A stretch of 64,000 nucleotides of DNA from Triglochin maritima (GCA_963682175.1 OY821775.1:14294501-14358500); one strand, 5' to 3'; positions 1-11,456 are shown, numbered from the stretch's first letter. Notes: generated by a model not told the origin, from the sequence alone. Made by a program: numbers and translations.

Positions 1-147
1 TGTGGGACACCCCGGGTCCTTATATTTTATAGGAGATGTGTTGGAAAGAATTGAGCATATGTTTGCAGTTAAGAATGCCTTCTTTGGTACATTCGTTTTT
101 CTCTTCTTAGTGCACAAATCTTTTAAGAATTTAGCATAAGCAGGTAT
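1..147 (-). pseudogene. Start of aspartic protease domain, element A (partial)
   Basis: The minus-strand sequence continues the gag reading frame and aligns by eye with the protease ORFs at 7666-9210 and 42802-43662 (shared KRKTNVPKKAFL-like stretch). It is separated from gag by one in-frame stop, where the other copies read a glutamine codon (CAA to TAA) just after LLDMIQ. The rest lies before the window. Confidence 0.7.
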
Positions 148-1860
148 TTATTGAATCATGTCTAAGAGTGAAATGTTTACCTTAACTTGCTTAAATACTT
201 CCAAGATTTTCTCTATTTGTGCACTAGAGTTCTTTTTGAGTCTATTGGGAAATGGGGCTTTAGGCACATAGACTCGCTCAGGTTCAGGTTGAGCTACAGG
301 TTCAGGTTGGGTAGGTGGATTGGGCTTTTCAATTTGGACGTTGGGTTCAATGGTCAAGTCATATGTGGGTGCTTGATGGCTAGATTGATTAGTCATTCTA
401 GGGTTTACCACATTATTGTCAATTTGTCTTCCGGACCGTAATGATACTACATCATTGATTTGTTGGAACAGTCCTTCCTCATTAACCATTTGAACCGGTC
501 TAGGGTTGTAATTTCCTGAAGGTGGTTGATAAGATTGATATTGATTATTAGTTCTTGGGTTCACCTCAGGTTGACTTGGAAATTGGCCCTTTTCTCTTTC
601 ACCTATTATCTGTGCTAATTGGCTGACCTGTGTCTCTAGCCTTTGGAATGATTGGTTGGTTGTTTGTATAAAAGTTGTCATTAAATTTTCTAATTTTGTC
701 AACCTAACCTCATGATTTCCATTGTTATTACCCCCAGATGATGTATTATTTTGGTTATATGGGGTTGGTTGTTGTCTAGGAGGTTGTCCTTGTTGGGTCC
801 ACGAAAAATTGGGATGATTACGCCAACCTGGGTTATAGGTTGATGCGTAAGGATCATTTCTAGAATTGTTAAATGTGGCATTAACATGTTCCAGGTCCAC
901 ACAGTCCTCCATTAAATGACCAGTCTGACCACATCTAGAGCAGGGGATAGACAAGGGTTGATTCATTCGGGGTTGATTTTGTAGCTCTAGACTTTCCATT
1001 CTACGCATTAGGGTAGCTAGTTTTGCCTCAGCCGCTATGTTGGAGTCTACAGCTAAGACACCTGGTCGGGGTTGACTCGCTATTCTAGATCCAATACTCG
1101 GGTTGATGGGTGTTCTAGCATTGTCCCATTGCATACTATTTTCAGCTAAATCCTCAAGAAAAGTCCAGGCATCATTTTCATTTTTGGACATGAAGTTCCC
1201 TTGGCTCACAGATTCTAGCATAACTCTAGATGTGGGTGTCAATCCCTCATAAATAATTTGGCATAATTGCCACTTCGGAATTCCGTGATGAGGGCATTGG
1301 GTCAAGACGCTCTTAAATCTCTCAAGATAGGAATAGAACGGCTCGCTCTCAGACTGAACGAATGCAACAATTTCATTCCTAATCTTCATAGTCTTATGGT
1401 TGGGGAAGTATTTTTTTAGGAAAACTTGAACAAATTCGGCCCAACTTCTAATAGATCTTTCGGCTAGACTATATAGCCATTTCTTAGCGTCGTCTTTCAG
1501 TGCTAGAGGCACGAATTTCAGACGCACTGCCTCTTCAGGGATATGCTGATATTGCATAAGAGAGCAGATTTCCTCAAATTCTCTAAGGAAGAGATATGGA
1601 TCTTCCTTAGAGGTGAACTTAGGCAGCATACTCATGTATTGTGCCTTAAGTTCGAAGTCGCGACCCGGTATGGTGGGCATGACGATGCACGATGGCTGAG
1701 CAGCCATCGTTGGGTAGCACCGATCCCTCAGAGTCATAGGCGGGTTCACGACATTCTCACCCATTAGATTCGGGTGAGGTGGTGCAACAGATGGGTTGGG
1801 GTTAAGCTCTAGACTGGAATCCAGATGAACTCGTGAGAGTCGATTGCTTAAATCCCGCAC
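148..1860 (-). CDS. gag: Athila-type Gag polyprotein, element A
   Basis: This 570-residue ORF is the structural capsid/nucleocapsid protein of a Ty3/Gypsy (Athila-like) retrotransposon, which would package element RNA in cytoplasmic particles. A retrotransposon gag domain lies at roughly residues 75-240, with the hallmark stretch from DPYLFLREFEEIC to CPHHGIPKWQ. A CCHC zinc knuckle (CSRCGQTGHLMEDC) follows near residue 310. A Q/N/P-rich linker leads to the start of the protease region. The ORF ends at a premature stop relative to the sister copies, so Gag is complete but the Gag-Pro fusion is broken. It is nearly collinear with 43671-45371. Confidence 0.9.
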   Translation of the reverse strand: MRDLSNRLSRVHLDSSLELNPNPSVAPPHPNLMGENVVNPPMTLRDRCYPTMAAQPSCIVMPTIPGRDFELKAQYMSMLPKFTSKEDPYLFLREFEEICSLMQYQHIPEEAVRLKFVPLALKDDAKKWLYSLAERSIRSWAEFVQVFLKKYFPNHKTMKIRNEIVAFVQSESEPFYSYLERFKSVLTQCPHHGIPKWQLCQIIYEGLTPTSRVMLESVSQGNFMSKNENDAWTFLEDLAENSMQWDNARTPINPSIGSRIASQPRPGVLAVDSNIAAEAKLATLMRRMESLELQNQPRMNQPLSIPCSRCGQTGHLMEDCVDLEHVNATFNNSRNDPYASTYNPGWRNHPNFSWTQQGQPPRQQPTPYNQNNTSSGGNNNGNHEVRLTKLENLMTTFIQTTNQSFQRLETQVSQLAQIIGEREKGQFPSQPEVNPRTNNQYQSYQPPSGNYNPRPVQMVNEEGLFQQINDVVSLRSGRQIDNNVVNPRMTNQSSHQAPTYDLTIEPNVQIEKPNPPTQPEPVAQPEPERVYVPKAPFPNRLKKNSSAQIEKILEVFKQVKVNISLLDMIQ

Positions 1861-3175
1861 CCAAATCTGACTGCACCGGTTTGAATTAATTTTTGAATTT
1901 GAATTCGAAATTTAAATTTCAAATTCAATTCCAAGAATCAATTACTCTTTTTTTTTGAATTTTTGAATTTTAAATTTTTTTATTTTATTATTATTTTTTT
2001 TTAAAGGAAACAAACAATAGAAAGGTAAGGATGAGAAGGGAAAGAAGACTCAGACGAGAAGGGAAACTTACCTCTAAAGGATAAAAATTAGGGTTGGTCA
2101 GAAATTTCCTGAACAAGCACGGTCAAAACAATCCTAGACCTAGTGTCACTTAGATCTAGACGACTCCTAACTGGTTGAGTCGAATTGATTTGCTTGATTC
2201 ACCTCCCTCACCAATCAAACCAAGTTTGCCAGTTAGTGTATAGCTAGTGGGGGCGCTTCCGACAAAGTCGGTGCCAATTAGACAACCACGTCGCTTGGAA
2301 GACTTTCGTCGACACAAAAACACTTTCTAGACACCAAATTGAAGTCAATTAGCTTCAGGTCATAGCAAGTCAAACCAATCTCCTCCTTAATTGAGTCCGA
2401 GTCCTTAGGGGCCAATGTCTAATTGATTTTAAATTTTAGGCTTAGGCGACACTTCAGGATTGTGGTTTGTGGGCTACGGGAGGGTGATGAAATCCCCACC
2501 GTATCTTTTCCAACGGAGTTGCCCTTAAGATAGTTTAACTTAAATCTAGCAAAGATAGTCAAACAATGGTCCTTTTAATGGGGGCAATTGCAAGGTTGTA
2601 TGCAACTAAATAATATGCTCTAATGCAATCGATAAAAACCTCGATACGTACCTTGCCTCCAGCAATCTTCAACAAGTATTAATTTGCAAGAATTTAGCAA
2701 GAATAATGCAAGCAAAACATTATATGATGCATGCACTAAGGTCTTTCTAATTTTGCCAATTTTAGGTCAGAGTTGAATTATTGCCGATTATGGAATTGTA
2801 AACCCTAAAACGTGCAATTCTACGAAAGGAAACTTTTCAACTATTCAGATTTTACGAGAAAGGCAAGAAAAGTTACCTCTGCAATGCTCAGTCGGGTTCG
2901 CCGCCCGCTCTCGGAGATGCCAGTAGCTCAATGCGACCACCCAGAGATGCCGACGACGCCCTCAAAATTTGAAGACCGGAAGACCAACCTGTGCGGCGAT
3001 TTCGCCGCAAATGCTTCTTATGGGGCGGCGGATTCGCCGCTCTTTAAGCTCAGAATGCGCTCGTATTTCGCCGCGCGCTCTGTTGTCTCCTGAAACACAA
3101 ATCCAAATACTTAGATCGCGCACAAGATAAACAGGAAAAATTGAAAACACAAAAACAACAAAAATCTGCGTTGCC
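1861..3175 (-). other. Untranslated leader of element A
   Basis: About 1.3 kb between primer site and gag without a supported gene. The same leader occurs at 45372-46672 in element C, with clear homology including the block around 2110-2320. Small ORFs here are not conserved as proteins. GC-rich CGGCGAATC-like stretches near 2990-3060 recur in both copies. Confidence 0.7.
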
Positions 3176-3193
3176 TCCCCGGCAACGACGCCA
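3176..3193 (-). promoter_or_regulatory. Primer binding site, tRNA-Asp type (element A)
   Basis: The minus strand reads TGGCGTCGTTGCCGGGGA just inside the LTR. This is complementary to the 3' end of plant tRNA-Asp with one mismatch, the usual Athila primer. It fixes the orientation and the LTR boundary at 3200. Confidence 0.85.
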
Positions 3194-3199
3194 AAAACT

Positions 3200-4391
3200 T
3201 GATGAAGAATTAAAATTTATACTGCAAGTGCACGACGTCTATGAAGACGTGGCAAGTACGGGTCGAACACAAGGAGGGAGAGATTTCGTTATTTTTGTTA
3301 TTTTCGATTAGGGGAAGAAGGGAAGAAGAAATAAGTTGGGTTTTTGGTATTTTTGATTTAATTATCTAAAGTACGAAACAAAAGCAATTAGAACTAAAAC
3401 AAGAAATAAGAAGAGAATTCCGTTTGGTGGAGGTTTAGATTTAAGGTTTAGATTAGAGAACTTAGAAACTTATAATAAATCATGTTTAGTTATGAAGCAT
3501 TACAAGATAAATGATTTAACATAAACTCAAGTAATCAAAATACTAATCACGAACTTAGAATAATAACATTCATTCATCTTCTCTAACCCTAAATCCGTCA
3601 CCTCCACCCTTCGGAAAGAGTTAGAAACTCATGGAGGGAGGAAGAAGAAGGGGTCCTTGAGACATTACAAAGAAAACTAAAAAGTAAGAAATAAGAAACA
3701 GAATTTTATTAATAAAACTAAGGTACACAAATAAGAACAACAACCAAGGACCCTATTTACATCGTTCTCGGGTCTATTTATAGTTGCTACAAGGGACTTA
3801 GGTATAGAATTGGATAGTACACGTGTCCATACACAACTGGACGAAATTGGGACACACAGATCGACCAATGGGCGGCGGAATCGCCGCACATCATGTGTAT
3901 TGTGCGGCGGATTCGCCTCACACGTTGGTCGGATTTAATCAGGATTTTTGTCACGCGTTTATGGTATGATTTGATCCTCCTTTGCGCGTCTGGATTGATT
4001 CTTTCCATTGTCTTGAGCTCCGGATTAATTCCTTCCATTGTTGGAGATTTATATTTGATTTTTCTTTTGACTTTCTCCACACAATAACTTGGTCCTTTTA
4101 TTTTGCAATCAGGTCCTTGGCATTTTGCAATTAAGCCCTTGACCTTTTTTGTAATTAGCTCCTTGAATGCTTTTTATGCTTGGATGCATTTCCATTCGGA
4201 ACCCGATAAACTTGAACTCGGTCTTTATGATAGAAATGAATCTTTTGCACGCGTTTATGCTCGGAATGTGGGTAATTTGCATTCAGGTCCCTGTATTCTG
4301 TAAATACGACTAAACACATACCTTAGTAGCATTTATTGATATAAAAGTAATCTAAATGAAAGACATATGATGCAATGTATGCAATGCATCA
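3200..4391 (-). repeat. 5' LTR of element A
   Basis: A 1,192-bp LTR with TG...CA ends. It belongs to the same family as the LTRs at 40471-41701 and 46697-47927: same start after the primer site, the GCAAGTGCACG motif about 22 bp in, and the same terminal TGCAATGCATCA. It differs by many substitutions and indels, so it is an older or separate subfamily. Confidence 0.85.
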
Positions 4392-4681
4392 GTTCCACTC
4401 AAGTTTATTGCTGTCAAAGAAGAGTAAAGGTTTCGGTGAAAGCCCGAAGCATCCCTCTCGGATTGTGAGAGGAGGAGCCAAGCTCGGCGAGCGTTCTTCG
4501 CGAGTTTGAAGATTGTAAAGGCATTCTCTCCCGGCCCGGAACGGAGAGTGGTTAGTGAAGTCCTGAGCGGAGCTCAGTGATCCGAGCGGAGCTTGCAAGA
4601 GAGGACTAGGACCCAGGTGGGGTGCCGAACCTCTATAAAAATCCCCCGTCTCATTGTGGTTTGCATTATCTCGTTCCCTAC
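4392..4681 (+). repeat. Copia-type LTR fragment (left piece)
   Basis: The sequence from GTTCCACTCAAG to about GTGGTTTGCAT matches 24946-25222 in the nested LTR at 23863-25341. It includes the string GGTGCCGAACCTCTATAAAA, a likely TATA-box region. It is truncated on the left by element A and on the right by element B. The rest of the LTR resumes at 10386. Confidence 0.8.
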
Positions 4682-6069
4682 TGTTGAACGTTTTATTTAA
4701 AATGCAAGTGCACGGCCGCGATGAAGCAGTGGCAAGTACGGGTCGTCCTCAGGGATGTGAGCAGCCTCTTGTTTATCAGAAATCAAGTGGCAAAAATAGG
4801 GGGAGAAAGATTGATTATGCTACGCTACACTACACTACGCTAAGAAGTACAAAATGTGAAAGAAACAAACAAACGATGAAATAACAACTAAGCTAAGAAC
4901 AAAACAAGTGCTGGAATTCAGGAATGGAAAAACCCCTAAGGGGTGGAGTGAGTGCACACATGCAAAGAGGTGGGTGTTGAACACATTCTTTAAGCACAAA
5001 GTAAGGTGGTGTTATCATGCATAGGAAGTGTCTAAATGTTATGACAAAACCTATCAATCTATTCACCAACCTAGTTGATTAACATTTACATATGCAGGAT
5101 GTTTATTTCAAAACCTAAACAAGCATGAGAGGTGTCTAATCATTTTGGCAAAACTCATCAAGTTATAAATTCTATCCTAAACAAACAAGCATACATTCAT
5201 GTTTTATCAACACATTGAAAAATAAAGTATTCATTCCATTCTCTAATGCATGTATGAACATCTACTCCACCCCCAAAGGGGATGGAACTACTCACTACAC
5301 ATTACACTAATTATTACACTAAGATAAGAAGACATTTTAACTAAGCTAGATTTAATAAAAGACGATTAAACTAAAACATGCACAAACAATAAAAGAAACA
5401 CAAAACAAATAAAAGAAACACAAAACTTTATTGATAAAATGACTCACATTTCAAGTAGCATCCTCCTACTTTAGTGTGTGCTTCAAGGCCTCACTTCTAG
5501 TAGGAAGAATAGCCACTTAAAATATGGAGTGGTTACAATAGGAGGTGAAGAGTTCTTTTTATAGGCATGGAAAAAGCTAATCCGGGACAATTCCCCAATG
5601 TGGGACTAAACAGATACCAAAAACAGCCTAAACATCCTCTAATACATGTGCGGGAGAAATATGAGGGGAATTGGGCCAAAACAGACCGCCAATTGGCGGT
5701 CTAAAATATCCGGATCGAGTTGAATCTTGTTATGGGCTTTCCTTGGTGTATTTGGTGGTCTTGGATGCATCTATTTCGTTTATTGGAGCTCCGACCTGAA
5801 TCGAATTGTTAAAATACTCCTCATGATGATGTGGAGTATTCTGTTTTGCTCTTAGGTCCTTCTGTCTTGCGTTCAAGTCCTTCACCCTTGCATCTTGGTC
5901 CCCAGGTCTCACTATTAAGTCCTTTTTCCCAGGTTTGGGTCCTTTTATACTTCATCTCTTCAAACCTATTTATTCCTGAAAACTAAACATAAAACTCGTA
6001 ACATAGCATTGTTTAGGTGAAAGATAATGGATATAAGATACAAATATAAGTATGAAATGATGTCAATCA
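4682..6069 (-). repeat. 3' LTR of element B
   Basis: A 1,388-bp LTR. Its start is set by aligning TGTTGAACG...GCAAGTGCACGG with the start of the element C LTR (both 22 bp before GCAAG). Its end, ATGTCAATCA, abuts the polypurine tract. It is nearly identical to 9294-10385 over the shared part. A short inverted pair around 5690-5700 (CCGCCAATTGGCGG) is a perfect palindrome. Confidence 0.8.
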
Positions 6070-6084
6070 AATACCCCCACACCT
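6070..6084 (-). promoter_or_regulatory. Polypurine tract of element B
   Basis: The minus strand reads AGGTGTGGGGGTATT directly before the 3' LTR. This is the expected site for plus-strand primer formation during reverse transcription. The same 15 bases precede the 3' LTR of element C at 41702-41716. Confidence 0.8.
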
Positions 6085-7665
6085 AACTTTAGCTAGTCCC
6101 GAGCAAAACAAAGAAAGAGAAAAGCATACGAAAAACAAGAAATCCTAACTCACTTTCGTAGGAATCACGGTTGCACTTAGCACGTGCAACAAGCCGTTAA
6201 ACCTCACTGTTGCCAAGGACGAGGAGTGTTGTCTCCTGAGGGTTTTCAATGGATATACCCACAAAATCCGAACAAGATGCATTAATCAATCTAGCTACAC
6301 GACTCGTTGGACTCATTTTGTCGATCATGGGACGCGGTAATACTACGGGTCGACTCTATATATGTAATCGGTCCACACACCTAGCCTAATGAGTTATTCG
6401 TGAGAGTTCGTTAAGGACTTAAGTGAAAGACATGGGCAACCTTAACTTTTGAATGTGATACAATGTGTAAAGTCCATTTTGGTTCTTATTTGACTCTTTT
6501 TTTTTTCTTTTCATTTTTTTTCTTTGGAGCAGTTTATTGGTTGGTGTTTGATTCTCCCAGGGTCAGGTTTCGTGCATCATTGCCCATGAGGACTTACACT
6601 ATCACGTACACCTTCCCCCAAATCTCCACATAGGGCGATCCCTACCACCCGTGTAATAGGAGTTCGGTCGGTGCATCCCAAGTCAGATGACTCGAAAGCA
6701 CCAGGCACAAAGTCCCTTCAGACCTTCTTTCCCGAGTGATAGGAGCCGTGCGAGAAGAGAGAACACCACTTATTTTTCTACATGGGAACCAAAACCCCTA
6801 CACTTAAGTTTCACAAAAAGAGATTAAGGGCCCTCGACTACGACAAACCTCCTTATACTAACAGACACGAATTATTGACTCACTAGGTTTAGGGTGTACT
6901 TCTTTAAATATTTGAGTACTGAAACCCTATAATTACACGCCCCCGAGGGAAAACCGGGGTGCATCCTAACGACTCGATAAGACCTAAAGCCAGTAAACTA
7001 GATATCCTAATGCATCAAGTTCAAGACAATTTTAGGAGATTTCTTTTTTACTTTGCCTCTCAACGGTTTTGCACATGCTAAACACACACAAAACCCACAA
7101 AACATTTTCTTTCGAAAACACATGAAGATTTTGAAAGAAATGTGAAAATTTTAAAGCATTTGACAAGCAAAAGAAGACAAGTCACCCAAGGATCATGGCA
7201 AACATATATATCAATGCTAAATGCGGCACACTAACATGACCCTAGCAATACACAAAAAAGAAAACAAAACCAAAGGAAAAAGACTCGAATATGTACACAC
7301 GTAAAACACCCCCCCCCACACCTACTTCATGCATTGTCCTCAATGAATGCAAGCAAGATACTACATGGATATATGCATGAAAAAGGAGAGATCTCACCAA
7401 CATGAAGTACAAAGGGAAGTTCAAGGTCATGTTGATGGACACAAACCCAAATTCCCTCAAAACCTGTGAGATACTGAAGAAGGGATACAAATACGTGAAA
7501 GAAATGTGGTCCAAATACTCAAGGGTTGGAGCCCACAACAATCGATGCTCACTGAAGGAGTCTTTTATTGTACTTTTTTTGTTCTTCTATTTTTTTTTCC
7601 TTCTTTTTTTTCGATTTTTTTTACATGATATATACAGCAACAACGATATTCTCATAATCATTTGG
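6085..7665 (-). other. Non-coding 3' region of element B with conserved stem-loop
   Basis: There is no supported gene in these 1.6 kb, where an autonomous Athila would have reverse transcriptase, RNase H and integrase. A block at 6140-6260 is strongly conserved with 41768-41890 of element C and holds a perfect 7-bp stem (6170-6176 with 6184-6190, 7-nt loop). A second purine-rich motif (minus strand AGGTGTGGGGG) lies near 7307-7324, shortly after the protease ORF. Confidence 0.7.
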
Positions 7666-9210
7666 TCAAGGTACATCAAATGAGAACATCAAGTCATGAG
7701 GACCAGAGACTTGCCGAGATGGGCAAACTTCACCGGTACTCTGAGGTGTCATGAGGGGTGAAATGTCAAAACTGAAAGGCTCGAACCCCTCATGATATTG
7801 GTCGGGTGTAGGCAACATGAATGAGTGAAGTTGTGTTACCTCACTAGGGTTTAGTTGCTCATCGAACAAAACCCTCCGACCAAGAGGTGAGTGCATCGGA
7901 ATGAGTTGCTCAAGCTCATTCGATTGATGCAGCAAACCTGCATCACTAAGAATGGGGCTTCTCCCCAAGTCATCCAACAAGGACCTCCCACCATCATTTA
8001 GATCATCAAGCATAAGCTCGATCATAGGTGGGTCCTTGTTGGAGTCAATATGAAGCTCAAATGGCTCAAGGGCCATGGGACATAAGGTAGAGACACCTTC
8101 TGGTATAGGCATATGATGAGGTGTCTCACTATCACTAGTACTCTCAACTGAATCATGCAACAAACACTCCTTTTGGACATTTATGTTTGATGTCAGCTCA
8201 CTCTGTTGCATTGCAAAGACAAGCAATGAGTTTTTGCTGGTCCTACAAACATTCTCAATGGGTTGCATTGGGGTTAGGGGTGTTCGTTGATTTTGAGGTG
8301 CTTTCTCCAATTGGCGGATGAGATTGAGATTTAAAGGTTGATCCATGGGCTCCTGTTGCCTACCAGAGTTGAACACATGAAACTCGGCACTCATGTTACC
8401 GAATGAGAGCTTCATGAGACCATTTCTACAATTAATTAAGGCGTTGGAAGTTGCCAGAAATGGTCTACCCAAAATCAAAGGTATTTGAGAGTGGGTGTTC
8501 GCAACAGGATTGGTATCGAGGACAATAAAATCGACTGGAAATATAAAATCTCCAATTTTGATAAGCACGTCCTCGATAATCCCCTTTGGAATACGAATGG
8601 ATCTATCTGCCAATTGGAGGGTGATCTTAGTTGGTTTCAATTCTCCCAGATTTAACTGTTGATAGACAGAAAATGGGAGGAGGTTGACCGCTGCTCCTAA
8701 ATCAAGCAAAACATTACTCATGCTAGTGTCCTCTATCGTACACTGAATAGTAGGACACCCAGGGTCCTTGTATTTTGTGTAGGCGGGATTGGACAAAAGT
8801 GAGCTTACATTTGCAGCCAAGAATGCTTTCTTAGGAACATTGGTCTTCCTCTTGGTTGTGCAGAGATCCTTCAACACTTTGGCATATTGATGTATTTGTT
8901 GGATGACATCCAACAAGGGGATGTTAACCTTAACTTGCTTAAACACCTCTAATATCTTTTCCATTGTGTCACTCTGCTTTTTGGTTAACCTACTTGGATA
9001 GGGAGCTTTTCGCAGGTAGGTTTTCTGCGGTGCCTGAGAAAGAAGCCTTGGTGTATTACCCTCACCGTCAGTCTCTTCTTCACCACCATTCCCACTGAGG
9101 GGCTGCATAGATGGTGGTGGTGGCAAGGAAATGTGATTGTCAACCTGCTTTCCATTTCTTAAGGTCACAATGGAATTGACATGGTGAACAGGTTCCTCCA
9201 CATGGTTCAC
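7666..9210 (-). CDS. pro: Athila-type Gag C-terminus and aspartic protease, element B
   Basis: A 514-residue ORF encoding the retropepsin-like protease that would cut Gag. Conserved parts in order are the SLRSGRQ-like region (TLRNGKQV, residues 16-23), KRKTNVPKKAFL (about 121), the active-site loop LLDLGAAVNLLP (about 168-179; Athila-type D-L-G in place of D-S/T-G), and ILGRPFLAT (about 248). A long acidic C-terminal tail without recognised domains follows. The capsid part and zinc knuckle are missing upstream, so this is a partial polyprotein even though the frame is open. The first Met is only where the deletion leaves an open start. Confidence 0.85.
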   Translation of the reverse strand: MNHVEEPVHHVNSIVTLRNGKQVDNHISLPPPPSMQPLSGNGGEEETDGEGNTPRLLSQAPQKTYLRKAPYPSRLTKKQSDTMEKILEVFKQVKVNIPLLDVIQQIHQYAKVLKDLCTTKRKTNVPKKAFLAANVSSLLSNPAYTKYKDPGCPTIQCTIEDTSMSNVLLDLGAAVNLLPFSVYQQLNLGELKPTKITLQLADRSIRIPKGIIEDVLIKIGDFIFPVDFIVLDTNPVANTHSQIPLILGRPFLATSNALINCRNGLMKLSFGNMSAEFHVFNSGRQQEPMDQPLNLNLIRQLEKAPQNQRTPLTPMQPIENVCRTSKNSLLVFAMQQSELTSNINVQKECLLHDSVESTSDSETPHHMPIPEGVSTLCPMALEPFELHIDSNKDPPMIELMLDDLNDGGRSLLDDLGRSPILSDAGLLHQSNELEQLIPMHSPLGRRVLFDEQLNPSEVTQLHSFMLPTPDQYHEGFEPFSFDISPLMTPQSTGEVCPSRQVSGPHDLMFSFDVP

Positions 9211-9293
9211 TTACCTCCCCCGAGGTACCACATTCTCATTTTTCACGTGTTGTTGTTGGTACATACGGGGGTTAGCATTATCTCCTTCCCTAC

Positions 9294-10385
9294 TGTTGAA
9301 CGTTTTATTTAAAATGCAAGTGCACGGCCACGATGAAGCAGTGGCAAGTACGGGTCGTCCTCAGGGATGTGAGCAGCCTCTTGTTTATCAGAAATCAAGT
9401 GGCAAAAATAGGGGGAGAAAGATTGATTATGCTACGCTACACTACACTACGCTAAGAAGTACAAAATGTGAAAGAAACAAACAAACGATGAAATAACAAC
9501 TAAGCTAAGAACAAAACAAGTGCTGGAATTCAGGAATGGAAAAACCCCTAAGGGGTGGAGTGAGTGCACACATGCAAAGAGGTGGGTGTTGAACACATTC
9601 TTTAAGCACAAAGTAAGGTGGTGTTATCATGCATATGAAGTGTCTAAATGTTATGACAAAACCTATCAATCTATTCACCAACCTAGTTGATTAACATTTA
9701 CATATGCAGGATGTTTATTTCAAAACCTAAACAAGCATGAGAGGTGTCTAATCATTTTGGCAAAACTCATCAAGTTATAAATTCTATCCTAAACAAACAA
9801 GCATACATTCATGTTTTATCAACACATTGAAAAATAAAGTATTCATTCCATTCTCTAATGCATGTATGAACATCTACTCCACCCCCCAAAGGGGATGGAA
9901 CTACACATTACACTAATTATTACACTAAGATAAGAAGACATTTTAACTAAGCTAGATTTAATAAAAGACGATTAAACTAAAACATGCACAAACAATAAAA
10001 GAAGCACAAAACAAATAAAAGAAACACAAAACTTTATTGATAAAATGACTCACATTTCAAGTAGCATCCTCCTACTTTAGTGTGTGCTTCAAGGACTCTC
10101 TTCTAGTAGGAAGAATAGCCACTTAAAATATGGAGTGGTTACAATAGGAGGTGAAGAGTTCTTTTTATAGGCATGGAAAAAGCTAATCCGGGACAATCCC
10201 CCGATGTGGGACTAAACAGATACCAAAAACAGCCTAAACACCCTCTAATACATGTGCGGGAGAAATCTGAGGGGAATTGGGCCAAAACAGACCGCCAATT
10301 GGCGGTCTAAAATATCCGGATCGAGTTGAATCTTGTTATGGGCTTTCCTTGGTGTATTTGGTGGTCTTGGATGCATCTATTTCGT
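9294..10385 (-). repeat. 5' LTR of element B, truncated
   Basis: Nearly identical to 4682-5779 but lacking the outer ~290 bp. No primer site is found on its inner side (9211-9293). Instead the last 19-20 bases before it repeat the flank of the other LTR with one difference. Confidence 0.75.
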
Positions 10386-10431
10386 CGATTGTTTAAACAA
10401 GTTGGTAATTAGCTTAAAAGTGATTAGTATT
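10386..10431 (+). repeat. Copia-type LTR fragment (right piece)
   Basis: TCGATTGTTTAAACAAG and the following bases match 25269-25314 near the end of the nested LTR at 23863-25341. This is the continuation of the fragment at 4392-4681, split by element B. The right boundary with the Copia gag remnant is approximate. Confidence 0.65.
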
Positions 10432-11456
10432 ATAGACCCTCACGTTCCAACACCCCTGACTACTGACGCTAAAATAATCCAGCAACGAGTAGAACAAGAC
10501 TGGATCTACCAATTTTTGGTAGGTCTTGATGCGAGCTATGAAGCAATACGGAGTCAAGTGCTCTTGGCACCAGAACTCCCACCACTCGCCACAATCACTG
10601 CCATGATTCAACACGGGGAAACTCGTCGAAAAACCACAACTCATCCGCAAGGCCAAAATCACATCCAAATCGAAGGTGAAAACCATGTGTTTCTTGCCGG
10701 AAAAGCACAAAATCAAAGCCAAAACCACAAGAATAAGAAAAGATACGGGAATCGGAAAGACGAGCAGTGCGATAATTGCAAGAAAACCGGACACAACAGA
10801 AACAACTGCTGGTTTCTCTACCCCCACCTCCGGGCAACAAAGGATGGTGATAGAAGAGGCTATGACAGGAGGGGCCACACGGGATCCTCGGTCCCCCACC
10901 ACCGCCGCATCCGACTATGGGAGGCGGCGGCCACCCAGCAAACCCTAACCCTAACTTTTCTTTGCAGGAATCCAGATATGGAAATACGGGAGGCGGATTT
11001 CAGAAGCTTTTATACCCAAGGAGATCTGAATACAAGTGCTCTGACTGAATACACGACCCATGCAAGCCTCTCTGATGGAGCAAATGGAGCAAATAACGTG
11101 AACTCACATACTGGGCCCAATGACTCAACACTACTCAACCAATTGGTAGCACATTTAAATGGTATTTTGCATAACTCTCCCCAAGCTTCAGGTAATCACA
11201 CAGGTATTGTCAAATCTCTAGATAATTACACTGCTTTATTTTCTGCAAACAAACATTGTGACAAAAGATGGATTATCGACTCGGGTGCAACATACCATAT
11301 GACTGGAAACCCGACTCTATTAACTAATATTAAACATAATTTAGAACTTCTAAACAAATTCGTAACCGTTGCTAATGGGAATCAAGTCGAAATAAAAGGA
11401 ATAAGTGACATGGCATTGTTAAATAAAATGGCTAAAGATACCCTTTATGTGCCAGC
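10432..11456 (+). pseudogene. Copia gag-protease remnant
   Basis: An open frame continues from upstream LTR sequence into a Copia-type Gag with no proper start. Visible in order are the C-terminal part of the gag domain (EQDWIYQFLVGLDASYEAIR), a CCHC zinc knuckle (CDNCKKTGHNRNNC), a low-complexity linker, and the Copia protease start WIIDSGATYHMTGNP with the D-S-G-A catalytic loop. Homology stops after TLYVPA near 11456, where another element begins; integrase, reverse transcriptase and RNase H are absent. Plus orientation, opposite to its left neighbour. Confidence 0.8.

Larger units (their letters stand above)
1..4391 (-). mobile_element. Athila-like LTR retrotransposon A (5' part; runs off the window)
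   Basis: This is the 5' part of a Ty3/Gypsy element on the minus strand. From high to low coordinates it has a 5' LTR (3200-4391), a tRNA-Asp type primer site, a long untranslated leader, gag, and the first codons of a protease domain cut by the window edge. The LTR has TG...CA ends. The flank after 4391 is GTTCC, the expected target duplication, but its partner is outside the window. It inserted into an older Copia-type LTR whose remains begin at 4392. Whether this copy has reverse transcriptase cannot be seen. Confidence 0.9.
4682..10385 (-). mobile_element. Athila-like gag-protease element B, internally deleted
   Basis: A minus-strand element bounded by two copies of one LTR (4682-6069 and 9294-10385). 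The internal region has the polypurine tract, a 1.6-kb non-coding 3' region and a protease ORF. Most of gag, the leader and the primer site are missing, and there is no reverse transcriptase, RNase H or integrase. The right LTR lacks about 290 bp of its outer end and joins the older LTR at 10386. The 19 bp outside the left LTR also occur just inside the right LTR, which points to rearrangement after insertion. Confidence 0.75.

Noticed and set aside
3176..3193. tRNA-Asp gene fragment
   Set aside because: Only the 18-nt complement of the tRNA 3' end is present, next to an LTR; it is a primer binding site.
3787..4080. ORFs in both strands of Athila LTRs (also 41115-41358 and 47341-47584)
   Set aside because: They are identical between LTR copies only because the LTRs are; they resemble no protein and lie in non-coding LTR sequence.
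10414..10902. 162-aa minus-strand ORF
   Set aside because: It is antisense to the Copia gag with its zinc knuckle on the plus strand.
10960..10980. Interstitial telomere repeat (CCCTAACCCTAA)
   Set aside because: Fewer than two full units inside a coding linker; too short to mean anything.
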